Of a stretch of DNA of 64,000 nucleotides, positions 9,021 through 18,691 are shown piece after piece. The position numbers and the translations under genes are program-made. Under the pieces are notes generated by a model that was not told where the DNA came from, did no database searches, and was given only the letters and a program-made list of their open reading frames with translations. Origin of the DNA: Ilumatobacter coccineus YM16-304 (lineage in GTDB: Bacteria; Actinomycetota; Acidimicrobiia; Acidimicrobiales; Ilumatobacteraceae). Location: contig NC_020520.1 of assembly GCF_000348785.1 (NCBI RefSeq), positions 1,426,001 through 1,490,000 on the forward strand, in the 5' to 3' direction. How positions within the stretch are numbered: position 1 is the stretch's first letter; each line of letters begins with the position of its first letter.

Positions 9021-9962
9021 ATGAAGATCGGTCTCAACGCAACCACGCTGCTCGGTCGAGCCTCCGTCGCCGACATGGCGGCGCATGCCGCCGCAGCAGA
9101 ATCGGCAGGCTTCTCGGGCTGGTGGCTCGCTGAGCTGCCGACCGGCGGGTTCGACGCGCTGACGGCGCTCGCGGTCATCGGTCAGTCGGTCGAACAGATG
9201 GAGATCGGTACCGCGGTCGTGCCGACGTTCCCCCGGCATCCGGTGATGCTCGCCGGCCAGGCACTCACCGTGCAGGGCTCGATCCGCTCGAAGCTGTCAC
9301 TCGGCATCGGGCTGTCGCACCAGGTGATGATGGCCGAACTCGGTCTCGCCGACGACAAGCCGATCCGCCACCTTCGTGAGTACCTCGAGGTGCTGATGCC
9401 GCTGGTCACCGACGGGCGTGTCGACGCCGACGGCGAAACCCTCACCGGCCGAGCGGCGGCGATCTATCCGGTGACCGAACCGGTCGAGGTCGTCGTGGCC
9501 GCACTCGGCCCGCAGGCGCTGCGCGTCGCCGGTCGGCTGGCGTCGGGAACGAACCTGGCGTGGGTCGGGCCGTTGACGATCCGCGACCACATCGTCCCGA
9601 CGATCACCGACGCAGCCGAACAGGCCGACCGGCCGTCCCCTCGCGTGATCGCCACGCTGCCCGTCGGCGTCACCGACGATCCGGCGGCCGCTCGCGAGGT
9701 GCTGACCGCCAACACACAGATGTACATGGAGCTTCCGTCGTATCAGGCGATGTTCGAACGCGAAGGCGTGTCGTCGACCGGTGAGCTCGGACTCTTCGGC
9801 TCGGCCGACGAGGTGACCGAACGGATCGCGCACCTCGCCGAGTGCGGCGTCACCGACTTCGCCGCATCCGAGTTCGGCCTCGACGCCGACGCCCGCGCCC
9901 AGACCCGCGAACTGCTCACGAACCTCGCCGCCCAGCACAACGCGCCGAACAACGCCAGCTGA
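9021..9962 (+). CDS. F420-dependent LLM-class oxidoreductase
   Basis: The 313-residue TIM-barrel protein of the bacterial-luciferase/LLM superfamily starts 'MKIGLNATTLLGRASVADMAAHAAAAESAGFSGWW'. The absence of FMN-monooxygenase hallmarks and the 'IGTAVVPTFPRHPVMLAGQALTVQ' strand match the F420-dependent TIGR03564-like subgroup known from mycobacteria. The substrate is unknown. The -10 TAGGTT (9008-9013) lies exactly 7 nt before the ATG, so the mRNA should be leaderless. Downstream is a convergent gap with a long inverted repeat. Confidence 0.85.
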   Translation: MKIGLNATTLLGRASVADMAAHAAAAESAGFSGWWLAELPTGGFDALTALAVIGQSVEQMEIGTAVVPTFPRHPVMLAGQALTVQGSIRSKLSLGIGLSHQVMMAELGLADDKPIRHLREYLEVLMPLVTDGRVDADGETLTGRAAAIYPVTEPVEVVVAALGPQALRVAGRLASGTNLAWVGPLTIRDHIVPTITDAAEQADRPSPRVIATLPVGVTDDPAAAREVLTANTQMYMELPSYQAMFEREGVSSTGELGLFGSADEVTERIAHLAECGVTDFAASEFGLDADARAQTRELLTNLAAQHNAPNNAS

Positions 9963-10006
9963 TCGCCACGCGCTCGGCAACAGGGCCCGATGGCCTGATC
10001 CACGTA

Positions 10007-10051
10007 GTTGACAACTTGGGTTGTCGACCCGACAACCCAGGTTGTCAATTC
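10007..10051. repeat. Tandem palindrome / long inverted repeat in convergent gap
   Basis: Left arm TTGACAACTTGGGTTGT (10009-10025) pairs with right arm ACAACCCAGGTTGTCAA (10033-10049) with one mismatch. Two further pairs at the inner end give a 19-bp stem around a 3-nt loop. Each half is itself a palindrome, GACAAC-N4-GTTGTC (10011-10026 and 10032-10047), with centres 21 bp apart. No T-run follows on either strand. It lies between the LLM oxidoreductase (+) and DoxX (-) 3' ends. It could be a bidirectional terminator, or a double operator with two-turn spacing. Confidence 0.7.
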
Positions 10052-10128
10052 CGGTCACAGCGGTCCCATGGTCGGGTCGGTTGCAGAAGGGGTGACCTCG
10101 CCGACGCCGTCGTCGCCGAGACGTTCTG

Positions 10129-10575
10129 TCAGGCGGTCGAGTCGTTCGACACCTTCGACCCGGAGCGTGGATCGGCGGTCTTGGCCACGCGCCACATCCA
10201 CCAGATCAGCGGGAGCTGCAACGGGAGGCGAACCCAGTTGGCGATGCGGGCCGGGCCCGCGGCAGTGCCGACCGAGCGCGTCATCCTGCCGTCGTCGCCG
10301 GGCTTGATCTGGACGTCGTTGAGCGCCGAATCGACGTTGGCCGGGAAGACGCCGATCAGCAGCGCGATCAGCCCGAGCGCCGACAACTTGCGCGTCCGAG
10401 GCGACAGCAGCCCCACGCCCAGCACGACCTCGACGGCACCGCTGCCGAGGTTCGCGAGCTTCTTGTCGGGAAACCAGTCGGGCACCACCGACTCGAAGAA
10501 GTCGGGACGCACGAAGTGCATCGTTCCGGCCCCCGTGAAGAACGCTGCGGCGGCGAGTGTCGATCGGCGAGCCAT
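10129..10575 (-). CDS. DoxX-family integral membrane protein
   Basis: The 148-residue membrane protein has about four hydrophobic helices: 'LAAAAFFTGAGTMHF', 'GSGAVEVVLGVGLL', 'LSALGLIALLIGVFPANVD', and a C-terminal Trp-rich 'PLQLPLIWWMWRVAKTAD'. The 'AGTMHFVRPDFFE' and 'FPANVDSAL' motifs are common in DoxX-like proteins. A TTG start 12 bases upstream is possible, but ATG at 10575 gives the usual N-terminus. It lies 18 bases downstream of the large surface-protein gene on the same strand. Its function is not known; DoxX proteins are linked to thiol or oxidative stress in some actinobacteria. Confidence 0.75.
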   Translation of the reverse strand: MARRSTLAAAAFFTGAGTMHFVRPDFFESVVPDWFPDKKLANLGSGAVEVVLGVGLLSPRTRKLSALGLIALLIGVFPANVDSALNDVQIKPGDDGRMTRSVGTAAGPARIANWVRLPLQLPLIWWMWRVAKTADPRSGSKVSNDSTA

Positions 10576-10593
10576 CGGCCCAGTCAAGCAGAA

Positions 10594-13500
10594 TCAGCCC
10601 AGGAAGTAGCCGGACGTGTCGACGACGAGGTGCGTGCCCGACTGCGAGTAGAACGAGATGTCGTCGCCCGTTCCGATCGGCAGGATCGCCGCATTCGGGC
10701 GGACGTCGCCGGCGCCGGCGAGGTTGAGTGTGGCACTCAACGGTCGCTCGGTCCCGGCCGGGTAGCCGGTGACGAAGCCCTTCCCGGCGGCAGCGACGCC
10801 GGCGACGTTGAGCACGGCGCCACTCGCCGTCGACGGGATACCGACCTCGATCCCGAGCCCGCCGTCGATCGAGGAGTCGGCGGCCACGAACCCCTTCGGT
10901 CCCGCCGAGTCGGTCTCGGACGGGCGGGTGTCGAACGCCCGAGTCGGATCGAGCGGCACGAACAGGCCGAGCGTTCCGGCACCCGCTGAGCTGTCGGTGA
11001 CGTAGGCCGTCACGTCGCCCGACAGGTGGGTGCCGCCGCTGGAGTACAGGCTGACCTTGCCATCGGCGCCGACGGGGAGCATGACGAGGTTGGAGTTGGT
11101 CTCGCCGGCCGCGTTGAGGTTGAGCACGGCGGCGAGCGGACGGTCATCACCGGCGGGGAATGCCGTGACGAAGCCCTTGCCGGTGGCGTTGATGCCGGCG
11201 AGGTTCATCACGACGGCCGACACGCCGGTCGGCGGCACACCCGCCACGCCGGTCACCTGCACGTCGATCGTGTCGCCGGCGCCGAGCACGCCCTTCGGGC
11301 CCGGCGACTCGGTCTCGGTCGGTCGGGTGTCGAACAATCGGGCCGGCTGGACCGACACGACGCGACCAGCGGAGGTCGCGACGTCGACGTCGTCGTAGTA
11401 CCCGGCCACGTCACCCGCGAAGTGAGCTCCGCGCTGGGTGTAGATCGAGACCTTGCCGCCGGCACCGATCGGCACCGTCACGAGGTTCGGTCTCGTCTGG
11501 CCCGGGGCGGTGAGATTGTGTGTGGCCGCGAGCGGCTGCGGCTGTCCGGTCGCCCAGATCGTCACGAAGCCGCCGTTGGTGGCGTTGATCGCCGCGACGT
11601 TCATCACGACGGCGACCGCGTCGTTCGGCACGCCGCCGACGCCGGTGATCTGAACATCGATCGACGAGTCGGGAGCGACGAGACCCTTCGGACCAGCCGC
11701 AGGCTCGTCGTCGCGGGTGTCGAACAAGCGGACCGGTGCCACGGGGACGAACCGCGCCGCGTCGTCGAGTTGACCGGCGGGATCCGGGTCGGGGTCTGGG
11801 TCTGGGTCGGCCGGCACGCCGATCTCCAGCGCTCCTGGCTCGCAGCCAGCGCCGCCCGGTCGCAGATTCGCCCATTGATCGGTGGTGACGACGTCGAGGC
11901 GGAACCCCGAGATGCACGTCGCTACGGGGATGAGGCCGTCGAGGAGGCCGTCGACCGTGGGAACGCGGCCGACCCCGTCGGGATCGAGGCCGGGATCGAC
12001 GATCGGCGACGGACCGGCGGAGATCGGGTCGAGACCGAGGTCGGCCTGGTCGACGAGATCGGTCGCCGCGTCGAACCCGCACGAGTCGCCGTCTTCGACG
12101 TTGTAGCCGCCCGACTGGGTGAAGAACTGTCGAGGTGCCGTCGACGGCGCACAGTTGCCCCCGACGTTGTCGCCGATGACGCTGGCCGTGATGAAGTCGA
12201 AGCCGGCGAGCCCCGTGCCGGTCCACTCCAGCGCGTGCGTTCCGACGTTGTCGGTGACCGTCGTCAGCGTCAGCGTCATGTTGTTCGCCGCGATCGCACT
12301 GCCGGTCGACACGCTGTCGGGCCCGTCGCCGATCCGGTTGCGGACGAAGGTCGAGTTGGTCACGTCGACCGCTCGATTCGCGTTGTTGTTGTTGAACACG
12401 GCGCCGCCGCGGCCGGCAGCGTTGCGCACATCACCCGAACCGACACCTCCGCTTCCGCTCCCGTTGTCGTCGAACACCGAGTCGACGATCGTCATCGTGA
12501 CCGTGCTCCCCGAGGCGCCGGCGAAGGCGCCGCCGTCGCCGCCGAGACCACCGCTGGTGCCCGTACCGCCGATGCCTGCCTCGTTCGACTCGAAGTACGA
12601 ACCCGACGACGCGATGCTCACCTGGGCGGCGACGGCACCGCCATCGCCCCCATTGCCGCCGTTGGCGGTCGGTGAGGCAGGAGCGTTGTAGCCGCCGTCT
12701 CCCGCGAAGCTCCCCTCGATCTCGGAGTCGGTCACCGACACCGAGACCGCGAAGATCCCACCGCCGTCGCCGCCTTCGCCCCCTTGGTCGCTGGTGCTGG
12801 TTCCACCAAAACCCGCGTACCCCTCGGTGATGAACGACGCGTCGAGGTCGACATGGGGTGCGCTGATCGCGCCACCGTTGCCACCGGGCCCGCCGACGCC
12901 CTGTGACCCGGGGGTGACCGCTCCACCGTCGGCGTTGCCGGTTCCGCCGTATCCGGCGAGCACCGTGTTGAAGCTCGTGCGGGTCGCCGAGACGGAAGTC
13001 TCGGCGCGAACGGCACCGCCGCCACCGCCGTCGCCGCCACGGTTGTCGTCGGAGTCGCCGCCCGTTCCCGCCCGTTCCAAGTAGAACGACACGCCGTCCA
13101 GCATCACGATGTTGCCGTGGATGGCCCCACCGGGTCCTCCGTGCGCGGCCGGTAGGTCGTCGGAGTTGCCGCCGTTGCCCGCTTGGTTGCCCGAGAACGA
13201 CGTGTCGGTCACGGTCAGCGTGCCGACGGGAGCGTGGATCGCCCCACCACTGCCGCCGTGAGTTGCCGCAATGCTCGCGTCGCCGTCTCCGCCGCGTCCG
13301 GCGACGTTGTCGATGAACTCGGAGTCGGAGACGGTGATGTCACCCTCGGCGTGGATCGCACCGCCGCTGCCAGGTGTCTGCGCGCTGCCGAAGCCGGAGA
13401 TGGAGGCGTCCGCCGACCCGGCAGCGCTGTTCTGGAACAGCGAGTCGACGATGTCGAGCGAACCGCCGACGCTGCGCACACTGCCACCGGAGTAGTCGGC

Positions 13501-13938
13501 CGGGTCGGCGCCCGACCCGATCGGAACCGAGGGAATCGTCCCTTCCATGCGAAGGTGCTCGAGCGTCAACGTGCCGCTCCCGTGGTGGTCGATCACACGA
13601 TCGGCACAGTTCTGGATGAGGTACGAGCGGTCGGACGCCGTGCCGCGGATCGTGAGGTCTTGGGAGCCGGTGAAGTCGAGGTCGCCACTGGCGTTGGCAT
13701 CGTCGAGGTCGATACCGAACGGCGGGTCGTTGCAGACATCGCCGCCGGCACCGAGGACGACATTGGTCGCGGTGACCTCGATGAGGTCGACGGTCGAATC
13801 GGAGTTGGCCTGGTCGATCGCGGCGCGCAACCCGGCGCCGTTCGATGCCGTCAAGGTGGTCGCCTGCGCCGGGGACGACGTGGAGACCACGGTGATCGAG
13901 GTGGCGGCGAGCATCAGAGCGAGCATGCGTGCAGACAT
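10594..13938 (-). CDS. Secreted Gly-rich beta-helix protein with three C-terminal LFDTR repeats
   Basis: The 1114-residue protein has a Sec signal peptide (hydrophobic '[16 protein letters not shown]', cleavage near SPAQA-TT). After it comes a beta-helix domain starting '[16 protein letters not shown]'. From about residue 150 to 560 there are irregular Gly/Asp-rich units of the form 'GGxGGDGGA...VxVTDSxFxxNxAG', reminiscent of polymorphic outer-membrane or PE_PGRS-like proteins. A DPDPDPDP linker near 710 leads to three copies of a repeat of about 115 residues ('RLFDTR...GPKG...GFVT...LN...DVxGYY') that ends the protein. The same repeat family occurs in the metalloprotease at 57.6-60.2 kb. 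A -10 GACGAT lies 6 nt before the ATG. It is likely a cell-surface or adhesive protein; no enzymatic motif is seen. Confidence 0.85.
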   Translation of the reverse strand: MSARMLALMLAATSITVVSTSSPAQATTLTASNGAGLRAAIDQANSDSTVDLIEVTATNVVLGAGGDVCNDPPFGIDLDDANASGDLDFTGSQDLTIRGTASDRSYLIQNCADRVIDHHGSGTLTLEHLRMEGTIPSVPIGSGADPADYSGGSVRSVGGSLDIVDSLFQNSAAGSADASISGFGSAQTPGSGGAIHAEGDITVSDSEFIDNVAGRGGDGDASIAATHGGSGGAIHAPVGTLTVTDTSFSGNQAGNGGNSDDLPAAHGGPGGAIHGNIVMLDGVSFYLERAGTGGDSDDNRGGDGGGGGAVRAETSVSATRTSFNTVLAGYGGTGNADGGAVTPGSQGVGGPGGNGGAISAPHVDLDASFITEGYAGFGGTSTSDQGGEGGDGGGIFAVSVSVTDSEIEGSFAGDGGYNAPASPTANGGNGGDGGAVAAQVSIASSGSYFESNEAGIGGTGTSGGLGGDGGAFAGASGSTVTMTIVDSVFDDNGSGSGGVGSGDVRNAAGRGGAVFNNNNANRAVDVTNSTFVRNRIGDGPDSVSTGSAIAANNMTLTLTTVTDNVGTHALEWTGTGLAGFDFITASVIGDNVGGNCAPSTAPRQFFTQSGGYNVEDGDSCGFDAATDLVDQADLGLDPISAGPSPIVDPGLDPDGVGRVPTVDGLLDGLIPVATCISGFRLDVVTTDQWANLRPGGAGCEPGALEIGVPADPDPDPDPDPAGQLDDAARFVPVAPVRLFDTRDDEPAAGPKGLVAPDSSIDVQITGVGGVPNDAVAVVMNVAAINATNGGFVTIWATGQPQPLAATHNLTAPGQTRPNLVTVPIGAGGKVSIYTQRGAHFAGDVAGYYDDVDVATSAGRVVSVQPARLFDTRPTETESPGPKGVLGAGDTIDVQVTGVAGVPPTGVSAVVMNLAGINATGKGFVTAFPAGDDRPLAAVLNLNAAGETNSNLVMLPVGADGKVSLYSSGGTHLSGDVTAYVTDSSAGAGTLGLFVPLDPTRAFDTRPSETDSAGPKGFVAADSSIDGGLGIEVGIPSTASGAVLNVAGVAAAGKGFVTGYPAGTERPLSATLNLAGAGDVRPNAAILPIGTGDDISFYSQSGTHLVVDTSGYFLG

Positions 13939-13973
13939 GGCTCGATCGTCTCAAGAGAGCGCCACTCGGCGCA

Positions 13974-13990
13974 TGAGTAACAACTACTCA
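13974..13990. promoter_or_regulatory. Palindrome between the beta-helix gene and nadA
   Basis: TGAGTA-ACAAC-TACTCA is a perfect 6-bp inverted repeat with a 5-bp spacer. It lies in the 97-bp divergent region, upstream of the nadA -10 (TACGCT, 14024-14029) and next to the -35 zone of the beta-helix gene. It is a candidate operator; I cannot name the regulator. Confidence 0.45.
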
Positions 13991-14035
13991 GATCGTGCGT
14001 GGGTGGCTCAGGGTGCACCGGTCTACGCTGCCTCC

Positions 14036-15028
14036 ATGGCTGATCCGGTCGACATCGACGTGCTCCCCTCCGACTGGCGCGAGCAGGTCCTCCAGCTCGC
14101 CGAGGAGAAGGACGCGGTCATCCTGGCGCACAACTACCAGCTCCCCGAAATCCAAGACATCGCGCACCACACCGGCGATTCGCTCGGTCTGTCGCGTGTC
14201 GCTGCCGAGGTCGACGCCTCGACGATCGTGTTCTGCGGCGTGCACTTCATGGCCGAGTCGGCCAAGATCCTCAGCTACGACAAGACGATCCTGATCCCCG
14301 ACGAGCGGGCCGGATGCTCGCTCGCCGAAACGATCACGGCCGACCAGCTCCGAGCGTGGAAGGCCGAACACCCGGGCGCCGCGGTCGTGTCGTACGTCAA
14401 CACCACCGCCGCGGTCAAGGCCGAGACCGACATCTGTTGCACCTCGTCGAACGCGGTCGAGGTGGTGCAGTCGATCCCGGCCGACCAGGAGATCCTGTTC
14501 TGCCCCGACCAGTTCCTCGGTGCGCACGTGCAGCGCCTCACCGGTCGCGAGAACATGCACATCTGGATGGGGGAGTGTCACGTCCACGCCGGGATCAACG
14601 GCGCCGACCTCAAAGATCGTGTCGAGGCCGAACCCGACGCCGAGCTGTTCGTCCACCCCGAGTGCGGCTGTGCCACGAGTGCCCTCTACCTCGTCGGTGC
14701 CGGTGTGGTTCCCGAGGCCCGCACCAAGATCCTCTCCACCGGCGGCATGATCGCCGCGGCACGGGAGACGTCGGCGAGCACCGTGCTGGTGGCGACCGAG
14801 ACCGGCATGATCCACCAGCTCGAGAAAGCCGCACCCGAGGTCAACTTCGAACCGGTCAACCGGGCGGCGGTGTGCAAGTACATGAAGATGATCACCCCGT
14901 CGAAGCTGCTTCGCTCGCTGAAGACCGGCACCGACGAGGTGACGCTCGATCGCGACATCGCCGACGCTGCTCGTCAGTCGGTCGAGCGGATGGTCGCCAT
15001 CGGCACCCCGTCGGCGACCGCCGAGTGA
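14036..15028 (+). CDS. nadA: Quinolinate synthase A
   Basis: This 330-residue [4Fe-4S] enzyme condenses iminoaspartate with dihydroxyacetone phosphate to quinolinate in de novo NAD synthesis. Conserved blocks are '[22 protein letters not shown]', '[14 protein letters not shown]' and 'HPECGC'. Candidate cluster cysteines lie at 134/135, 210/212 and 280 (AVCKYMKMI). The frame runs open upstream, but TACGCT at 14024-14029 sits 6 nt before ATG 14036 and the N-terminus matches the family. First gene of nadABC. Confidence 0.96.
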   Translation: MADPVDIDVLPSDWREQVLQLAEEKDAVILAHNYQLPEIQDIAHHTGDSLGLSRVAAEVDASTIVFCGVHFMAESAKILSYDKTILIPDERAGCSLAETITADQLRAWKAEHPGAAVVSYVNTTAAVKAETDICCTSSNAVEVVQSIPADQEILFCPDQFLGAHVQRLTGRENMHIWMGECHVHAGINGADLKDRVEAEPDAELFVHPECGCATSALYLVGAGVVPEARTKILSTGGMIAAARETSASTVLVATETGMIHQLEKAAPEVNFEPVNRAAVCKYMKMITPSKLLRSLKTGTDEVTLDRDIADAARQSVERMVAIGTPSATAE

Positions 15029-15047
15029 CCCGGACGGTTCGCAGCTG

Positions 15048-16736
15048 ATGTCGCTCCCTCGCCGTCTCCGCGCTCCCGCACCGACCTGGGAGCGCGACGT
15101 CGACGTCGTGGTGCTCGGATCGGGTGCCGCCGGGCTCTCGGCAGCACTCGCGCTGCGCCCGGTGCGCAGCGTGCTCGTCGTGACCAAGGACGTGCTCGAA
15201 GCCGGATCGACGCAGTGGGCGCAAGGCGGCCTGGCCGGCGTGCTCGACCCTGCCGACTCGGCCGAGAACCACGTTCGCGACACGCTCGCCGCCGGTGCCG
15301 GGCTCTGCGACGAAGCCGTGGTGCGTGAGTTGGTCGACGAAGCGCCGAAGTCGATCCGCTACCTGATGCGTCTCGGCGCGGCGTTCGACCCGAGTCACGA
15401 CCCCGAACCGCGGCCGGGGTTCGACCTCGACATCGCCCTCACTCGCGAAGGCGGGCACAGCCACGACCGCATCGTCCACTCCGGCGGCGACCGTTCGGGT
15501 GCCGAGGTGCAGCGCACCCTCGACGAATCGGCGCTGGGGGCGGGCGTCGACGTGATGAACCACACGTTCGCCCTCGACCTCGTCATGGGCGTGGGCGTCG
15601 ACGGCGCCGAACAGTGCGCCGGGGTGAGCGTGGCGCGCACCGATCGCAACGGCGTGGTCCAGTCGGTCGGCACCGTCAACGCTCGCGCCGTGGTCATCGC
15701 GTGTGGCGGCTACGGCCAGGTGTTCGCCTCCACCTCCAATCCGCCGGCCGTCACCGGCGACGGCATCGCGATGGCACTGCGTGCCGGACTGCCGGTGCGT
15801 GACATGGAGTTCGTGCAGTTCCACCCCACCGTGATGTGGCGTGGCCCCGACGCCCGAGGTCAGCAGGCGCTCGTGTCGGAAGCGGTGCGCGGCGAAGGCG
15901 CCAAGCTCTACGACGCCGCCGGTGAACGGATCATGCTGGGCGTGCACCCGCAGGAGGACCTCGCACCGCGCGACGTCGTGTCGGCTGCCGTGAGCCGTCG
16001 CATGGCCGAAGCGCCGGGCGGCGTCGACGACCACGTGTACCTCGATGCGACGCATCTGGGCGAGCGCTTCTACGAACGGTTCCCGTCGATCACGGCCGCC
16101 TGCCGAGAGATCGGACTCGACCCGGCCACCGAGCGCATCCCCGTCGCACCCGCAGCGCACTACTCGTGTGGCGGGATCACCGCAGCGCTCGACGGATCGA
16201 CCGCGCTGCGCGGTCTGTACGCCGTCGGTGAGGTCAGTTCGACCGGCGTGCACGGCGCCAACCGTCTCGCCTCGAACAGCCTGACGGAGTCGATCGTCGC
16301 CGGGACGCGCGTCGGGCGCGACCTCGCGTGGGAGTTGCCCGGCCCGGCCCGGGTCGTCGTCGACCCGACCGACGACCCGCTCGCACCGCCACTGTTCGAC
16401 CCCGTACGCCTGCGCGAGGTGAAGGCCGCGATGTCACGCCACGTCGGCGTGGTGCGGTCGGCGTCGTCGCTCAGTTCGGCGCTCGGCGCACTCGGTTCGC
16501 TCGCTCGCCACATGCAGCAGCGGACCGACGGTGGCGTCGAGCCGAGTCGGCGTTCGTGGGAGGCGACCAACCTGCTCACGATCGCGTCGGCGGTCGTGTC
16601 GTCGGCGCTCGCTCGCACCGAGAGCCGAGGGGCGCATCGACGCTCCGATCACCCCGAGCAGGACGACGCGTGGGTGCGCCACCTCGAAACCGTGCTCGAC
16701 GCCGTCGGCGCCATCGACGTGCGACCCGAACGATGA
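15048..16736 (+). CDS. nadB: L-aspartate oxidase
   Basis: The 562-residue flavoprotein has an N-terminal FAD dinucleotide motif GSGAAG at residues 24-29. It also carries the succinate-dehydrogenase-like active-site blocks 'GSTQWAQGGLAGVL', 'HSGGDRSGAEVQ' and 'MEFVQFHPT', with 'YSCGGI' and 'SLTESIV' near the C-terminal flavin contacts. It oxidises L-aspartate to iminoaspartate for NadA. It starts 19 bases after the nadA stop. The 33-base gap to nadC contains a separate -10, so nadC may also be transcribed on its own. Confidence 0.96.
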   Translation: MSLPRRLRAPAPTWERDVDVVVLGSGAAGLSAALALRPVRSVLVVTKDVLEAGSTQWAQGGLAGVLDPADSAENHVRDTLAAGAGLCDEAVVRELVDEAPKSIRYLMRLGAAFDPSHDPEPRPGFDLDIALTREGGHSHDRIVHSGGDRSGAEVQRTLDESALGAGVDVMNHTFALDLVMGVGVDGAEQCAGVSVARTDRNGVVQSVGTVNARAVVIACGGYGQVFASTSNPPAVTGDGIAMALRAGLPVRDMEFVQFHPTVMWRGPDARGQQALVSEAVRGEGAKLYDAAGERIMLGVHPQEDLAPRDVVSAAVSRRMAEAPGGVDDHVYLDATHLGERFYERFPSITAACREIGLDPATERIPVAPAAHYSCGGITAALDGSTALRGLYAVGEVSSTGVHGANRLASNSLTESIVAGTRVGRDLAWELPGPARVVVDPTDDPLAPPLFDPVRLREVKAAMSRHVGVVRSASSLSSALGALGSLARHMQQRTDGGVEPSRRSWEATNLLTIASAVVSSALARTESRGAHRRSDHPEQDDAWVRHLETVLDAVGAIDVRPER

Positions 16737-16768
16737 TCCACGGCGCACCCGCCTCGTAGGCTCGACGC

Positions 16769-17686
16769 ATGTTCGTGTTCCACCCGCTCTCGACGGCCAC
16801 ACGCGATCGACTGATCGGTGCGGGCCTCGACCCCGATGCGCTTTCGGCGCTCGTGCGCCATGCGGTGCAAGAAGACCTCATGGGTGGCATCGACGTCACC
16901 TCGACCGCCACCATCCCGGCCGATCAGCGCAGCGTCGCCACATTCGGAGCGCGCGAGCAGGGCGTGGTGGCCGGGCTGCCGATCGTCGCCGCCGTCATCG
17001 ACACCGTGTGCGGTGGCGCGGCGAGCGAGTTCGAGTACCTCGTCGCCGACGGGTCGCGCGTCGAGCCCGGAACCGACGTCGCCCGCGTCACCGCGCCGAC
17101 GCGGCTCCTGCTCACCGCCGAACGCACAGGGCTCAACCTGCTCTGCCATCTGTCGGGTGTGGCGTCGCTCACTCGGCGTTGGGCAGACGCGCTCGACGGA
17201 ACACCGGCGACGGTGCGCGACACCCGCAAGACCACGCCCGGTCTGCGGGCGGTCGAGAAGTACGCCGTGCGCTGCGGCGGGGGAGCCAACCACCGGATGG
17301 GCCTCTCCGACATGGCGCTCGTCAAAGACAACCACGTCGCTGCGGCAGGTGGCGTCGCCGAGGCCTACGAGCGTGTGCGTGCGCTCGCCGCCACCATCCC
17401 CGTCGAGATCGAAGTCGACACGCTCGACGGTCTGCGAGCCGCGATCACCGCCGGCGCCGACGAGGTGCTGATCGACAACTTCGCTCCCGACCAGATGCGC
17501 GAGGCGGTCGCCATCCGCAACGAGATGAACCCTGCTGTGCGCCTGGAGGCGAGCGGCGGGCTCACACTCGACACCGCCCGCGCCGTCGGTGAGACCGGGG
17601 TCGACCTGATCGCCGTCGGCGAACTGACCCACTCGGCGCGGGTGCTCGACCTCGGCCTCGATCTGCGCGAAGTACTCGACGGCTGA
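16769..17686 (+). CDS. nadC: Nicotinate-nucleotide pyrophosphorylase (quinolinate phosphoribosyltransferase)
   Basis: The 305-residue enzyme converts quinolinate and PRPP to nicotinate mononucleotide. Family blocks present are 'EDLMGGIDVTSTATIP', 'NLLCHLSGVASLT', 'DTRKTTPGLRAVEKYAV', 'GGGANHRMGLSDMALVKDNHV' and the late 'EASGGLTLDTARAVGETGVDLIAVGELTHS'. The -10 TAGGCT (16757-16762) is 6 nt before the ATG. It ends the nad cluster, and its stop codon lies inside a palindrome shared with the convergent FKBP gene. Confidence 0.96.
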   Translation: MFVFHPLSTATRDRLIGAGLDPDALSALVRHAVQEDLMGGIDVTSTATIPADQRSVATFGAREQGVVAGLPIVAAVIDTVCGGAASEFEYLVADGSRVEPGTDVARVTAPTRLLLTAERTGLNLLCHLSGVASLTRRWADALDGTPATVRDTRKTTPGLRAVEKYAVRCGGGANHRMGLSDMALVKDNHVAAAGGVAEAYERVRALAATIPVEIEVDTLDGLRAAITAGADEVLIDNFAPDQMREAVAIRNEMNPAVRLEASGGLTLDTARAVGETGVDLIAVGELTHSARVLDLGLDLREVLDG

Positions 17687-17701
17687 CGCCGCCGGCGTCA
17701 G
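17683..17701. terminator. Bidirectional terminator hairpin built from two stop codons
   Basis: CTGACGCC-GCC-GGCGTCAG is a perfect 8-bp stem with a 3-nt loop. The nadC TGA (17684-17686) and the FKBP TGA on the other strand (17698-17700) are mirror parts of the stem. No U-tract follows, as is common in high-GC actinobacteria. Confidence 0.6.
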
Positions 17702-18654
17702 TAGGCGCCGAGCAGTTCGATGACGAAGATCATGTCGGTGCCGGCCGGCAGCCCACCCTGCGGGTTGCCGTCGGGACCGAAGCCGTCGTCCGGCGGGATC
17801 GTGATCGCACGCCGACCGCCGATGTTCATGCCCTCCATGCCGAGGAACAGGCCGGGGAAGAGCTGATCGGCGCTGTACGGAATCTGCAGCGGATCGGCCG
17901 TCCAGTTCGACTCGATGGCGACCCCGTTGTCGCCACGGAAGTTGACGTAGCGGATGAGTGCGGTCATGCCGGGTTCGAGCGGATCACCCTCACCCACGAC
18001 GAGGTCGTCGAACGTGGTGGCCTCGGCACCTTCCGACAGCGGCACGCCGGGCTCGGTGGGGGCATCGGCCGGGTCGGCGGCGGTGACGAGCGCGAGCACG
18101 TCGATCACGAACGTGAGGTCTTCGTTCTCGCGGATGACCTCGGAGCGTGCGGCCTCCCCGTAGCCGAGTTCGCTGGGGATGTCGAGCTGCACACGCTCGC
18201 CCTGCTTGGTGCCGAGCAGGCCGTCTTCCCAGCCCTGGATGACGCTGCCGGCGCCGAGGGTGATCGGGAACGGCTCACGGTCGTAGCTGTTGTCGAACTC
18301 GACGCCGTCGACGGTGCGGACGCCGACGTAGTCGACGATCAGCGTGTCGCCGACGACGGCCGGCTCGCCGGTGCCCTCGTCGAGCACGGTGCGGACGAGT
18401 TCGGTCGGGGCCTCGTCGGGAATCTCGACGACGGGCTTGTCGGGGTTGGTCGGCGTGGTGTCGACGTCGGCCGGTTCGTCGGTCGTCGCGTCGTCGGCCG
18501 GGTCGGTGCTCGTGGTCTCGTCGGTCGTGTCGGCGTCGGCCTCGGTGGTGACCGGGTCGGTCGAGGGTGACTCGGCGGTGTCGCCGGAGCTTCCGCTGCC
18601 ACAGGCGCTGAGCACGAGAAGTCCGGCGGTGGTGATCATTGCTGTCCGACGCAT
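17698..18654 (-). CDS. Lipoprotein with two FKBP-type peptidyl-prolyl isomerase domains
   Basis: The 318-residue protein has an N-terminal lipoprotein signal 'MITTAGLLVLSACGSGS' (lipobox LSAC). A Thr/Asp/Glu-rich linker of about 60 residues follows, then two FKBP domains. The first (about 95-190) is well preserved: 'VDGVEFDNSYDREPFPITLGAGSVIQGWEDGLLGTKQGERVQLDIPSELGYG'. The second (about 215-318) keeps the fold motifs 'LFLGMEGMNIGGRRAITIPPDDGFG' and 'IFVIELL', but the active-site loops are altered. It probably acts as an extracytoplasmic foldase or chaperone. The start is set by the lipobox and by TAGCGT (minus strand, 18662-18667) 7 nt upstream. Confidence 0.88.
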   Translation of the reverse strand: MRRTAMITTAGLLVLSACGSGSSGDTAESPSTDPVTTEADADTTDETTSTDPADDATTDEPADVDTTPTNPDKPVVEIPDEAPTELVRTVLDEGTGEPAVVGDTLIVDYVGVRTVDGVEFDNSYDREPFPITLGAGSVIQGWEDGLLGTKQGERVQLDIPSELGYGEAARSEVIRENEDLTFVIDVLALVTAADPADAPTEPGVPLSEGAEATTFDDLVVGEGDPLEPGMTALIRYVNFRGDNGVAIESNWTADPLQIPYSADQLFPGLFLGMEGMNIGGRRAITIPPDDGFGPDGNPQGGLPAGTDMIFVIELLGAY

Positions 18655-18691
18655 TGCTCCGACGCTACAGCGGGCCTCGCGGCGTGCGGCG

